Positions 1 to 13,200 of a stretch of DNA of 64,000 bases are shown here, one piece after another. Below the pieces are notes generated by a model, which worked only from the letters and a program-made list of their open reading frames with translations, was not told the origin of the DNA and did no database searches. Source of the DNA: Syngnathus acus. Taxonomy: Eukaryota; Chordata; Actinopteri; Syngnathiformes; Syngnathidae. The DNA lies in contig NC_051087.1 in assembly GCF_901709675.1 (NCBI RefSeq), positions 12,711,384-12,775,383 on the forward strand, read 5' to 3'. The position numbers were made by a program, and so were the translations under genes. The number at the start of each line of letters is the position of its first letter. Position 1 is the stretch's first letter.

Positions 1-179
1 CACAGTTCTTTGCTCTAAATGCTCATTTAAGCAGCAATGAGAAGTGCTCCCTGAAAACAAGCTCTGCTTAGTCGAACACAAAAAAAAAACATTCAAAACT
101 ATTTCTAAATACTGAAAGTGCAGAGTGGAATTAAAAATAAAATATAGCATCGGGACAAGAGAATAAACAAGTGACTTGG

Positions 180-838
180 TCAAATACAATAATCAAGCAA
201 TGTAAACATGTCTCTACATAGTGCAATCGCACCATTCATGGCCTGGTGCTCTGAAACGTGTGCAGTCTCTAACCAGTGCACAGTTAAACTCAACATAGAC
301 ATGGGGCACACCTCCGAGCTCCAGATATCAGTTGTGAAGCTCATGGCATCTACATCTCTTAATTCTTGTGACAAGTGTTCGCACACTTTCTCATACATTT
401 CTGACAGTGCGGTCTCAGAAAAATACTTGCGCGATGGCAAATTGTACCGTGGCTCCAGGTGCTCAAGTAAACGTCGGCAGCTCTCGTTTTCATCGGTTGT
501 CCATCCAAAACCATGAATTCCAGCACTTTCTCAGTAATTCTCATAGCTTTTGCGCTATTGCCTGGGAATTTCTCCCGTCTTTGCAGTGCATCTGCTAACG
601 TTAACTGCTGTGTAGGTCCACCTCCCGCTCCCTTTGATCTGCTCAACTGCTGGAACTCCTGGTGCTCCGTTGCGTGGTGTTTCTGGAGATGCTTAATTAA
701 ATTGGTAGTACTATAACTGGCAGTACTACCACCACACCTGGCAACATTAGCTTTGCAGACATTACAAACTGCCGTCGAGCTAGTTGGCGTGTTCAGTTTA
801 AAGTACCTCCACACAGCTGACTCTTTCGTTCGCTCCAT
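180..838 (-). pseudogene. hAT transposase fragment with BED zinc finger (ZBED-like)
   Basis: The N-terminus (start codon at 836-838) is a BED zinc finger: an aromatic VWRYF start, a CNVCK cysteine pair and a HLQKHH histidine pair within about the first 55 residues. The frame is lost near 455-500. It resumes in another frame at 180-440 with the hAT core, including the motif TTDIWSS, whose aspartate is the expected first catalytic residue, and the following SMLSLTVHW. Complete ZBED-type hAT transposases are usually about 600-700 residues; only about the first 220 are here. The internal frame change and the missing C-terminal dimerisation domain make it a dead fragment. The family assignment is firm; the subfamily is not. 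Confidence 0.8.
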
Positions 839-875
839 GTTTGCGTTTGTTTAGAAAACTCTCGTGGCATGTGGC

Positions 876-951
876 ACACGTGCTGCTGACGTATGACGTA
901 GCCCGCGTCCCGCGGCACACGTGCTGCTGACGTATGACGTAGCCCGCGTCC
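876..951. repeat. 38-bp tandem duplication in hAT leader
   Basis: Two adjacent near-identical 38-bp units (876-913 and 914-951) each contain GGCACACGTGCTGCTGACG followed by TATGACGTAGCCCGCG. They lie between the hAT terminus and the transposase start, where subterminal transposase-binding repeats commonly occur. Confidence 0.8.
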
Positions 952-1069
952 CAATAGATTAAGGATAGGATCGGCTCACAGATCGGCTGCATTTTCCGAT
1001 ACCCGATCCATCTATTTTGTTGATATCGGGGCCGATATCCGATCCAGATATCGGATAGGTGCATCTCTA

Positions 1070-3370
1070 GTTCAAATCTAGAAATAATAATAACCATTTA
1101 ATGATCTCGCTCTTTCTCATCATATTTCAGAAAATCTTTGTAATGCCAAACATGGATGATGTGTGGCTGACTATCATGCACTCAGCTATGGACCAACGAA
1201 CTGCTGCTGGACCTTCGGCTTGGTCTGCAGTGTACCAAGAGCCGTCTCACCCGGAGAGGGACAGCACCAGCTAGCTGCAAAAAAATGCCTGTTTACAATC
1301 CAGTATTCCCCCCACTCCCACACCCCAAAAGATAAAATACAGATGACTCAAAATGGAAGTTGGGGCCAAAATCGATGGAAGAGAAATTACTGACAAAAAT
1401 ACAACCTCCGTGTGTTATCTTATCACCCAACAAAATATAAACGATCAAGATTGATACACAAATACTGTCACTAATGAGAATGTATATGCTGCTCAATTTT
1501 TTAGCATTTGTCATGTCTTTGAAGGATTTTCATGGAAGAAGGAATGTATTGGTAGAGAAAAGGCTTAATTTGAGCTCTTAGGGTGCAATGTATGACCTTG
1601 TTGCTCTACAAATATAGAAGCATTCACCAGATGTCTTAAGGCCTGCAAATAACGGGACTATTGAGGCCACGGAAAGCGAGCAGGTAATGTCGGATGTTGA
1701 GGGTTAACTTTAATGTAAGCAAGTAAAAGCTCAGATTGGTGTTGATCAGGTGTTAAATAACAGTATTCATTTGTGCTGTGACTACAACCTGGATGCCACT
1801 TATGCCGATGTCCTTTATCCATCATGTCTGTATGGAAATAATGCTCAAAGGCAGATTTGAATTTACTGTGTACATTCCATATACAAGTGAACACAAGTGC
1901 AATGATATAAATGCTGCGTTGACTAATGAATGGTGTGGAAGACGTATGAAGGTCTACTGACGACTTTAACAGATCTTTTGAATGTATGTGTGGATGGTTT
2001 TGTCTTTGTTCTTTTTTTGGGATTGAGGTATGCAAGTGTCTGTGCGAAGAAGTTTTCCTTTTGACATCTTGTGGTAAAAAGTATACAATATATTTCAGTG
2101 ATTATGCAGCGTAATTATCTTTACATTTATATTTAACAAACTTGTCAGCGTTGGAAGTAAATTGAGTAAGTAAGAAGTAAGTTTAAACAACTTGAACATA
2201 AAAGGCTATGCTTGCAGAGAGCTACTCACCATTTGTAAACGTGTCATTTAAGTTTGACTACTTGATAACACGATGGTACTTAATAGAAAAACCTCACTTG
2301 CCAAGTAAAGGCTTATAGGCAACCTTTATGGAAAATAAAATAAAATAGATATCTCATACAATGATCACCAAAGTCCTCCCATTGGGGATGAAGTGCCAGT
2401 CCTCTCTGCTAAAAGGTACACACGCGTCTATTGCAATGTATTGCTAGTTAAACTTGCTACAACATATTTATAATTGTTTACAGGATTTTGGTTTCTTCAT
2501 TTTAAGCATACTAATGAGCTGATATTGTTTATCTGTATGCCGCAGTAGCTTTTTGGAAAGTGTTTTTACATGAGGTGGCATGTGGCTTCTGTTTTTGTCT
2601 ACTTTGGAATTGATAGAATCACTGTTTTGGGGGTATATGAAGATCACAGCTATTTGTATCTCATTGTGCAATTTTTAAGGCCAAATTCAGTGATTGTGTA
2701 TCTGCCTTATTTATAAAGCATAAATAAATCTCAATTGATAAAATCTTTTTTATTGGACCAAGTCTATTGTTTTTGTCCTTTGACGTTAAGGGTTTGAATG
2801 TAAATGTGAGGTTTCAATAAACCGTAACAATAGACTGCCTATCTACCCTTGCCCGACTTGAAATTTTCAGAATATGGTCAATCCTAAATGTTGTAAAATA
2901 CCATCACATTGTACCGTTTTTTAAAGTACAGTGCAAAGAAAAATATTAACAGTACAATTTTATGACTTTCTAAACATGCAATATTTTGTGATTTTACTGT
3001 AGTATTCAATATGTAGACCATTACAAGTGGTGGGAAGTAATTTTTTTTCCGATGCAAGGTGTTGGTTTGGAGGATAATGGAGGCAAGGCAGAGTGCGATT
3101 TAGAGACCAAAAAGACCAGATGATGAAGAACCACCAGCCCTCTGTCACCCTACGGTTTTGTTTAGACCCACGACGGCCGCTTTTTTATGTTTACAGTAAA
3201 TGCCGTAAACAATGAATATAAATGTCAAAATTTGGATCTCTGCTGTGTGTTTTGCAGAACTATGATGAAAGTATAACTTCAACACGACCTTTGTGCGCAG
3301 AAAACAAACGCCAGATAGTGTTTGTTTGATCCATTTTTAGTTTTTGTCTTTCGACTTATTGTGACTGATA
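1070..3370. other. intergenic region, no gene recognised
   Basis: AT-rich spacer. The longest open frame (1658-2035, minus, 125 codons) ends in a proline-rich PTLPARFPWPQ tail. It resembles no family I know and has no convincing gene structure. No RNA gene or clear transposon terminus is visible. Confidence 0.5.
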
Positions 3371-3515
3371 TTGTCCTGCTACTGTATATTAATTTGTGTT
3401 TTAATTGACTGTTTTAACTGTTTTTGTGGTCGTCCCGTTGCTATATGTGAAGCGCTTTGTTACAGCTGCGGCTGTTGTAAAATGAGCTATATAAATCAAT
3501 TTGTGTTATATTGTA
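3371..3515 (+). repeat. LINE 3' end remnant (L2-like tail)
   Basis: The pattern of a TTGTGGT stretch, then GAAGCGCTTTGTTAC and GAGCTATATAAATCAA is the typical L2/CR1-type 3' UTR ending. It matches the style of the tails at 57340-57431 and 59442-59525. No reverse-transcriptase sequence is attached. Confidence 0.55.
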
Positions 3516-3979
3516 TTGTTCATTCATGCAGTCGTGTGATTGCTAATTTGATGGCTAGTTTTCATCGTCTGCAACAAAAATATTTTTTTTACGAACAGTT
3601 TGCATTTCCCCCTCCTGTTACTGGCTTGGGAGCGCAGAGCGCTGACGTGTGACCGCAGCGCTAAAAGCCTCATTGCTTTCTGGGAAATATGGGAAGCGAG
3701 ATTTTTACTATAGTACAACAGCGCAGCTCAGGTTGACATCCGTTCCACATTATTTATTTTTATTACGCATTATTTATTTCGCTTTAATTTTGAAGGTTTC
3801 CAAAACAGCTCGTTGGCCGCATGTTACCGTAAAGTACCGTATTTGGGGAGGCTGTCATCTTTGTGTGGAGACGATTCTTTACGCCAAATGCTTAAATATT
3901 TCTTGAATTATGTCAAAACACACAAGTATTAGGTTAGTTTCGACGATTTGTTATTGCACTTCCTGCAGCGGATGTTTAG

Positions 3980-3994
3980 GGTTGCTAAGCAACC
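3980..3994. promoter_or_regulatory. RFX X-box at the ccdc40 promoter
   Basis: GGTTGCTAAGCAACC is two inverted X-box half sites (GTTGC and GCAAC) around a TAA spacer, a near-perfect match to the RFX consensus GTNRCC-(N0-3)-RGYAAC. It lies about 40 bases before the donor of the 5' UTR exon and 276 bases before the start codon of ccdc40. X-boxes at this distance are the classic mark of RFX/FOXJ1-controlled ciliary genes, and ccdc40 is one. Binding itself is inferred. Confidence 0.8.
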
Positions 3995-4033
3995 TTGAGT
4001 GGCTCGCGTCTGTGCGGCGAAAGTGAAAGGCAG
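3995..4033 (+). other. ccdc40: ccdc40 5' UTR exon (3' end)
   Basis: A GC-rich stretch ends AAAGGCAG at 4033, followed by the consensus donor GTGAGT. The matching acceptor is TTTGACAG at 4264, five bases before the start codon. The 5' edge is unknown; the entry only marks the part downstream of the X-box. No TATA box is seen, as is common for ciliary genes. Confidence 0.55.
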
Positions 4034-4269
4034 GTGAGTTTTAGAGGGGCGTCAATATTGTCAGCTTGTTTAGTGTTGCAATGAAATGTGGATCAGGTTG
4101 AGGTTGTTACTACTTGGTTTAATTTAAGACACGTCGAGTAGTTTCGTGCATAGATTGCCAAGCTACCAAAACGCCACTTGTTATTAGCACTAGTCAGTCG
4201 GTTGTTAATTATTGTCATGCCGTGTCAAAAGAATGATATGATGGTTTTCTTGTTGATTTGACAGTCTCA

Positions 4270-7200
4270 ATGCAGAGAGCCAAAGCGCAATCAGCTGATG
4301 GGGATGGATGGGTGGAGGCCGAAGAGGAACACATTGAGCTGCTTGATGGCAGTGAACAAGAAGCAAACTACGTTGGAGCAAATATGTCTCCTCCACGGGT
4401 AAATGTTTAGAACTGACAAGAAACCATTTTGAACATAAGGTATTCAATTTCATGACCACTAAAACGTGCATTGTTCTCACACCAGCCAGGATCGGAACTT
4501 GTTGATGTGAGCCCACGGTCTCAGGCTGACGTCATTGATGCTGCTAGAGACCCCGCTGCTACTAGACATACTGGTCTGTTTTATAAAATAACTCAAAACT
4601 GTCAAATTTATTGCAATTAAAAACAAAGTTGTATGTAATGGCATATTCCATAAAGATCCATTGTGAGTTACTTTAAAATAAAGTACAGTATACAGGCAAA
4701 CTAATAATCACAATCAATTGATTTTTGTATAACTCTTCAGTACAGTATTTAAAAAAAAATACTGTATAATGTTTTCTTCTGTATCAGAGCAGGACAATAC
4801 TTCCCAGGTTGGGTCAGCAACCCATTTTGCAAAGTCTTCAGAGGACATGAAGGAAGAAGAACCACTGATGGAGGATGAGGATGAGCTCATTGTTCTTGAT
4901 GCTGAACATGTTTGTAGCTTCTTCAATATTTCTACAAATAATTTCATTGTAGATTTCATTTAAAGCTCACTTCAAACTCAAATGATGAAATCCAATTCAG
5001 TCCAACTGAAATTTAGAGGCGTACAGTACATGGGTTGTACATTCTGCCAAAAACAATATTGATTCTCTGCTGCAGTGTTACCCAATCACACAAAAAGTCT
5101 ATGTATACTGAAATGATGATCTTTGGTGGTTGGGAATCAGTGCTCTGCAGAGGTCAGGATTTCTCGCACACGTGTCCAGAATGATTCAGATGTCATGTTT
5201 GGTCTGTTGACAGCCTCTGGTTGCAAAGAAGCAAGCTGCACTGAAGAAGCAACTCATCAAGGATCTGGAGAGACTCAAACTGGATCTAAGGGAAGAGGTT
5301 GGATTAGATTGCCATTTTATGCTGAGGCAGATAATGTGTAGCTCACATGCATTTATTGTCAACATTTCTGTGATCACTCATTTGATATTTATACACTTAT
5401 GTGTGTGCTTTCGGATACCTGTGCAGGTGGGTTTTGAGAAAGCAGAGGCGAGCCAAACAGAAGAAATATACGTGCAGTTGTACAGGGAACAGGAGAGGCT
5501 CAAACGTCTCCAGACAAGACTAGATGACCAACAGCAGACCAAGGTCTTGTCTGAAGGAAAACATCAAAAGGTGCAAGATGAACTTGAGGCAGTCAAGTTA
5601 TGCCAGTCCAGCGCTACCACCCAGTGCAGTAACACGAGAGCCGATGGTGAGATGCTTGAATTGCTCTGAGATTTGTCTACCATACCACTTAGTACTCTGA
5701 TTAAACACAGAGTCTGTTTTCATGCAAGAGGAGAAAATTCTGAGAACATATTTAGTGTCAATAGACTGAAATTCTGAACATTTTGACAATCTTAAGTTAA
5801 GCAATGCTTCTAAGCTATTAAATAATTGTCATCTATTGAACACATGGAGAACAGTAAAATGCAGTGGGCGCATTCACATTTGACTTATGGTCGCCACAGC
5901 GCTCACCCAGATACAGTTCCTGACCGATGTTCTGTCACTTATCCATGTTGTATAGAAACAAAAGCTTATAACCTGACTTTAAATTCACCCATTGGTTTTA
6001 GAAATGACTCATATTAAAGCTGAGACGCTCTCGAGTGAGGTGTGAATATAAATTTGCTTCACTGCGGAAATATTAATCATTTAATGAACACAGAGAGGTC
6101 GGATTTTGGTAAGACAAAAGTTATCTACGTACCTCTTATATTCCCAATCATAAAAGGGGTCAAATTTTGCAGCAGGATGGCGCTCCATCTCATGCATTCA
6201 TCTCTACATCAAAGTTCCTCAAGGCGGAGTAGATCAAGGTGGTCCAGGACTGGCCAGCCCAGTCATCATTGAGCATGTTTGGGGTAGAATGAAAGAGGAA
6301 GCTTAGAAGACAAAAGCAAAAAATCTTGAACTCTGACAGCCATGTAAGACGGCATGACAACTTCATCAATAAATCGTATGAATCATTAGCAAACTGCATG
6401 GGTGCAGTCCTTAAAGCTCATGGAAGTCAGACAAAATATTAAATATGCCTGTAATAGCACAACAACTCCATTCACCAATGTTATGAAACATTTTTGTATT
6501 TTAACTGAATTATTTGTTTGATTTTCACATTATTATGGGCGACAAAATTTTTGTCTTGCCAAAAACTAACCTTTCTGTGTTCATTAAATGATCAATATTT
6601 CTGTAATGAGGCAAATTATTTCATACATTACACCTCATTTGGGAGAGTTTCTGCTTTTATATGAGTCATTTGTAAAACTAATAGATGATTTTAAAGACAG
6701 GTTATATATGCTTTTGTTTCTACAACATGGATAAGTGACAGAACATCTGTCAGGGACACACAATGACTGTTACCAGACCTCGTCCTGTGATTGTGGACTT
6801 AGGATGTAGTATTTGTCAGGAAATTCCTACATGTTCAGCTTGAATTTACATTTTTAAATCACGTTATTGTTAATGCATGTCGCTCGCGTCAGGCCAAAAA
6901 CTCAGAAGTCACATTTTGGTGAAATTCTCATCTTTTTAAAAGTCTGCACTTTTGGTTAGTCTCGACGTGTGGGTGTTAGTTCTTACAAATTATTGACCGA
7001 TCAAAATTGTTGACAATGGCTTGCTCCTTTTCACGGTGGAATGCGAATGGTTGAACAAACCTGCCGTTTTGGGCGTCTCCTGAAAAGTGATGATTTTGGA
7101 AATACGAGGATCGAGCCAGACACCAGCAATGTGAATGTTAGATATGAATACTGTATCGGACAATCACGCCCCTATAAAAACTTCATTTTAAATGACTTGT

Positions 7201-10200
7201 TTCAACCAGGTAAAAAATGGTTTGTCTTTCCACGTTTTAAAATGATCTTAAACTTTTTAATACCTTCCAAAGATTGGTCGTTGTGATAGATGAGAAGACT
7301 TGCACCTTCTGCTGTGATTTCAATCCTGTGCAAGGAAACATCGCTACTGAAGATGATTGTCTTCAGAGAAGTCATTATATTGATAGAGACGTAAACATTT
7401 GACGGGACATAGATTCCTACTAAACAAAATCATGATATCATTCAACTATTCATTCATTTACTGGAACCTGAGTTCTCATTAGGCTCACGGGTGAAATGGA
7501 GCCTGTCCTAACTAACGTTCGCTAACATGTCGGCCCAAGCAGAGATTTTAACCCAGAACCTTAGCTTTGAAGCAAGCATGTTTACCGCTTGGTGCTGGAA
7601 ATGATCACATCAACTTAATTTAAGAACATGTGGTTTTCTTATCCATAGTATCCAACCTACAAACCGAACTAGACAAACTGAACTCACAGCTCAATTTCAC
7701 TCAAGAAATCAGTGAAGATCTGCATTCTAATCTAAAAGCCATGAAGAACATCACACGCAAAACAGCAGCTAAAAAGTCCCAAGTCGAAGACCAGAAACTC
7801 AACCAGGTGAACACATTATCTGCTCTATCCATGATCAATCAGTATTGATTGATTTACTTTTATGACGACACCAACAGGACATGTATGTGGAGCACCTCAC
7901 AAAGGTCTTGGAGAGACTGACACAACAGAAGGATATGTATGAGGCTCAGACCAAAGCCCAGGCAGAGACAACTGAGGCAACCAAGGAAGCTCTTTATGAG
8001 GTAAGTACAGCACAGCGTACCTTCAATTGTGGACTGTGAATTAAATGCAGTTTGTCGTTTAAAACAAACATTCTTTATTCAAGCAGTAGAGACCAGCCTG
8101 TATACCAGGGGTGTCAAACTCATTTTTTTCGCGGGCCACATTGTAGTCATAGCTTCTTTCGGAGGGCCATTATGACTGTCAACCCAAATAAATGTATGAG
8201 CACCTCATATTATATACAGTAAAAGCTACAAAACAAACTGACAAATAACTCGTTTTCAAATCAGACGAGTAAAAACTGGTCAAATATTTTAAAAAAAAGA
8301 TAGTAAAAGTAAAGACAATTTGCAATTCTAGTAATGACACACGAATTTGATGCACAATTTGTCTTCACGGACCACATGAAATGATGTGGCGGTCCGTATC
8401 TGGCCCCCGGGCCTTGAGTTTGACACCTGTGCTGTATACTAGGGGTGTAAATCGCGGGTTTTGTCACGATGCGATATAATATCGATACAAAGAATCACGA
8501 TACGATATTTGCCGATATCTTAAAGCCTGCTGTGATTCATTCACGATACATCACGATATAGTGCTCCACGATCGATATTTTTATTTTTATTTTTTTTTTC
8601 TAAATAAAAAATACAGAACAATATCCTGATTTATAACAATTCATACGCAAAATCAACAAGGTACTGCAAACTCTTTATTTAGGAAATTAGAAGAGTATTG
8701 TAGTATACAAAGTGCTTATTTTAACACTGAACTTTATCAAATTCCTATATTTTTTCTCATATAAGTAAAGAAAAATGAATATTCTTACACTTTAAAGTGC
8801 ATTACTGAATTATTTATTTCCAATAATTTTAATTGTCCGTTGAGCCATCTTTTCTTTGGAATCCAAAGTGCTTCCAAACGAATGACTTGAAGCCCAAAGA
8901 GGAGCGAATTTCCTCGTCTTCTTGGACCCTAGCCATAGCACCAGCCCAGGAGCCGCGTAGTTGTCGGCTCCCCTTTCACGTGCCTGCTCTGCTCACAACA
9001 CGACACGCCGCGTACTGCTCCCGGAAAGAGGAAGCAAGCAACAATGAACTGGATTTCAAAATAAAGTCGCGTCTAATGTCCGAGGTCAAACACGGCGATA
9101 TAAATCGATGTTTACGTTTAGCATCGATGCCAATAAATCGTAGAGCATTATATCGATTAATCGATACACATCGATGACCGCCAGAATGCGTGCGTGCGTG
9201 CGTGCGTGCGTGCGTGTGTGTGTTTGTGTTTACATTCGTTCACAGGCGGAAATGCAAAGGGTGTCTCTGGCGATGTCACAGAAACAGCTTTTACAGCAGT
9301 GGAACAAGAGCCTGGTGGATTTGAAGAGACGAGATGAAGACTTCAGAGCAATGCAGGAGGCTATACGGTGAGAATTCTACATCAACAATGGATTGATGTC
9401 AAAGTCTCTTGCAGGTGGAAAAATCATTTTAGCACAAATGTGATTGATGGTCTGAAAAAAGGAATAAAATACACAAAGCTACTGCTCACAAGACATAAAC
9501 GTGAAAACAAAGGCGTGCATCAATTTCTTTCATTTAGTTACCGCTACTTATGTTTTCCACAGCATGGCTGAGCACCAAGTGATTGTGCTGGACAGAGAGA
9601 TTGAAGGCATTAAGAAATCCATCTCTGGGCTACAGGAAGAAAGCGAAACTTTGACCATGCTGCTGAACTGTGGCCAGATGGATTGTGATGTCACAAAAAA
9701 GATGATTACTCAGAAGCAGACCCAACATGAAACTCTGTGGGCCCAATACAGCATCTACCTCCGTGCTTTGGGGCAGACGGAGCGGACACTCGCAGAACTC
9801 ACGAAGGTTGACAAAACACCTCAAATGAGGCAGTTGTGACTTGATTGGCCTGAGTTTGAATGTCTCCTTCTCTATTTCTTAAGGAGGACAGTATTCTTGA
9901 GGCTGAGGTGACTGATCAGAGACGAAAGCTGGAGAAAAACAAAGAAAAACACCTGGAACTGGAGAACTACATCATGACTCAAATGCTACAGAAGCTCATG
10001 GACAACAAGGCCGCTCAGTATTACCAACGACTCACCAACAAGAAAGCCTCACTCAAGAAAGAGAAGGTATATTTTATTGGCGTGAATATAAGACGGTGTT
10101 TTTTGCATTCAAATAAGACTGAAAAAGTGGGGGTCGTCTTACATTCGGGTCTAGACTTTATACCCATTCACAACGCTAGATGGAGCCAGATATCTTTAAA

Positions 10201-13200
10201 GCGAATGCTGGACTTAATTAAATTTGGTGTTCAAAAAGTTTTTTTTCAAACTTGAGTTTTGAAAAAGAGGGGGTCGTCTTATAATCAGAGTTGTCTTATA
10301 TTCGGGCCGATACGGTACTTAAAAAAATCATCTTTGGTAACGGGCTGTAGTGGTAACAATTACAGGTTCAAACCCTCACATAATTTTCATTTTCAAAATG
10401 CAACTTGTTGAGAAAGTATAGAAGCCGAATTGAAACTAGACAACTGGAGTCAAACTCAAGACCCCTGGGAACAATTCAGGCTTCATCATTTTATGTATTG
10501 ATGGAAATGGATTTCACTGCCAAATGTCTTGCTACTATTTTTCCTTGACTTCTGACTTTAAAAATGAGCTATCCATGAATGAGCTGTCTTAAAAAGACAA
10601 GAAGTTGCAGGGCCAATTATGGGAACATAAAACACTTTGTTTTGAACTGTAATACACTCATTGTAATCACTAATGGCAAAATTCAATTCTGCTGAATATT
10701 TCTTGAAAGACCACACGTACAAAAAGAGACAGTAGTCAGGGTGCAGTCTAACATCTCTCAAGCAACTACCGGTACATTTACAGTACTGTATATGATTTCA
10801 CACATTTCATAGGCCCCCAGAAGGCAACCATAGCAGTGATGTGGCCCATGATGAAAACAATTTTGAAAATTGCTTATCCTAACATGGGTTGATACTTGAT
10901 ACTGTCTCCCCACTCTTATATTCTTCTTTAAATTAATGGCAGATCTGCAACATTTTTTTTAAAACTATTAAAAATAGTGTTTTCTTTTTTTTTCCACATA
11001 AACATGAGTCAGGTAGTCCTATTGTTCATTATCCCTCTCTGCTATTGGCTAGAACATTGTTATTTAAGCCCCACCCACAAGCTGTTCAGCTCACACCTCG
11101 CCGGACAGCGTGAAGGACACATCTCTTTGTTACACTAGACTGGATTAATCAAAGAAAAGTAAGTAAAATGCTTTTATATTTTTTTGGGTGATCATTAGAA
11201 TGTCTAGATTCTAGACATGCTTATTTTGTTAAATATATACCCCAAATGTAAATTAGTGCATGTAGTGTATGTGTTGCAGATATGCAACACCGGGAGAGCG
11301 TGGTAGCAAAAAAGGCCCTAATTGTGACCTGCCTAAGTGTAGTGTAAATCAGCATGGATCTTCTAGTTTATATTATCTTCTAATATATTTACACATTGTG
11401 TGTATTTGTAACATTTGTAAACAAGGGTGTAGACTCTACACTGTACAGGAAGAATCCAAGTAAACTCAGTTTATTAACCTCTTTGTCCATGTTCAGGAAT
11501 GTGAAGGGTGGTCGTAAGTTGAACAGCTGTTAATGTTCAGGAATGCAGGGTAGGGTCGTTAGTGGGGGGTTAATTTGACCATGATCGTCACAGCACAATA
11601 GGTTGGTCAAACACTATTGTATGGCATGTTAATAGACTACTGCAGTGGAATGTGTAAATGCAAATGCTCTCATGGTTTTTATTTTTCATTTTCAGCATTG
11701 GTATTTCCAAGGAAAGATTCTCGCTGCAGTGTGCAGGATGTGATAGATGCTGTCCAGAATGGAGAGAGTGATGTGGACATGGATTTCAATGAAACTGACA
11801 AGGAGTTAGATGAAGAAGATTGTGGTGATGTGAAAGAGAACCAACCACCCACTGACTGCCGAGTAGACACAGACATTGAGCCACAACCATCAAAACAGGC
11901 CAACAGATATCGGTAGCAGAAAAAGGATTTCACTAGCCCCAATACTGAATTTTCTGGTCCACCTCTCACCAAAGATGTGATTTCTCTCCACACACCACTT
12001 CAACCAGTTTGTTTCTAAAGAAATGATTCAGTCTCTGACGACAACACAAATGAGTACAGCTTTCAAACAAAGGGAACATGTGTGAACACCAATTCCAAGG
12101 AAATTGAGAAAATGTTGGGCATGTACCTGAAGATGGGCCTAGTACAAATGGCTGGTACCCGTATGTACTGGGAGGAAGACACACGACACCCTCCTGTTGC
12201 TGACGTGATGCCACGGAACAGATTCCAGTCTTTGTTGACAACCTTACATTTCGTCAACAACTTGACAGTACCAGAGACTGAAAAGAAGGACAAACTGTGG
12301 AAGATCAGACCTAGGCTTGATTCATTCAGATAGAACTGCCATCAGGTGATACCAGAAGAGCACAACTCTGTGGATGAGATGATGATTCCTTTCAAGGGGA
12401 GATTCAGCAGCATCAAACAGTACATGCGAGGCAAGCCACACCCATGGGGCTTCAAAGTATGGGTGAGAACTAGAGTCTCTGGCGTGATGTGTGACTTTGA
12501 TGTCTACCAAGGAAGCAACAATGGACTGCGAGCCAAATCAGAACTTGGCTTGTCTGGTGATGTTGTTACAAAGCTAGCTTCAACACTGCCAGAAGGTCAC
12601 AACTACAAGGTCTATGCAGACAACTTCTTCACCTCTGTTCCACTGGTAGAGAAGCTCCTTGATCGAGGAATACATTACGTCGGAACAGCCAGGCAGGTGC
12701 GCCTACCCAACTGCAACCTTGAAGATGACAAGAGTTTGAAGAAGAAGGGGAGAGGAGCCTTTGACCACAGAGTGGAGGTGAAACACAACATCTCTGCCGT
12801 CAAATGGTATGACAACCGAGCGGTCACACTTGTGTCGTCCTTTGCTGGAACTGAGCCTGTGGAGAAGATCCAACGCTGGGACAAAGTCAACAAGACCTAC
12901 ATAGAAGTTGAAAGGCCTCACATCGTGAGCATCTACAACAAATATATGGGAGGTGTGGATTTGCTGGATTAATTCACAGCCAAATACAAGTTCCCTGTGA
13001 AATTTCGCTGCTGGTACATGTACATCTTCTGGCACACCCTTGCTGTGGTCAACGCCTGGCTCATCTACAAGCGGGACTGCAGGGCTCTCGGGGTCTCTCC
13101 GAAAGAGACACTGAACCTGACAGCTAGCATCCGTTCTCATTCTGAAGGACACAATCAAGACTAATGAGAATCCAACCAGCGTCCCACCCAAGAAAACATG

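Larger units (their letters stand above)
1..1069 (-). mobile_element. hAT DNA transposon, 5' part
   Basis: The right edge carries a hAT-style terminus: read on the minus strand it begins TAGAGATGCACC, followed by a run of GATATCGG/CCGATATC palindromic motifs (about 985-1069). Inward lies an untranslated leader containing a 38-bp tandem duplication (876-951), then the start of a BED-type transposase. The other terminus is not in the window or has been lost; bases 1-179 show no further transposase. The element is therefore a truncated or window-cut copy. Confidence 0.75.

Noticed and set aside
1658-2035. 125-codon minus-strand frame as a gene
   Set aside because: No recognisable motif, no partner exons, no promoter; such a length is expected by chance in this amount of DNA. 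Kept only as a note in the spacer entry.
11690-11720. A ccdc40-piggyBac fusion transcript, like the human CSB-PGBD3 case, using the TTTTCAG acceptor at 11697
   Set aside because: The upstream ccdc40 exon ends in phase 0, while the transposase frame needs one extra base; the joined frame stops within about 16 codons, and the transposase itself has stops.
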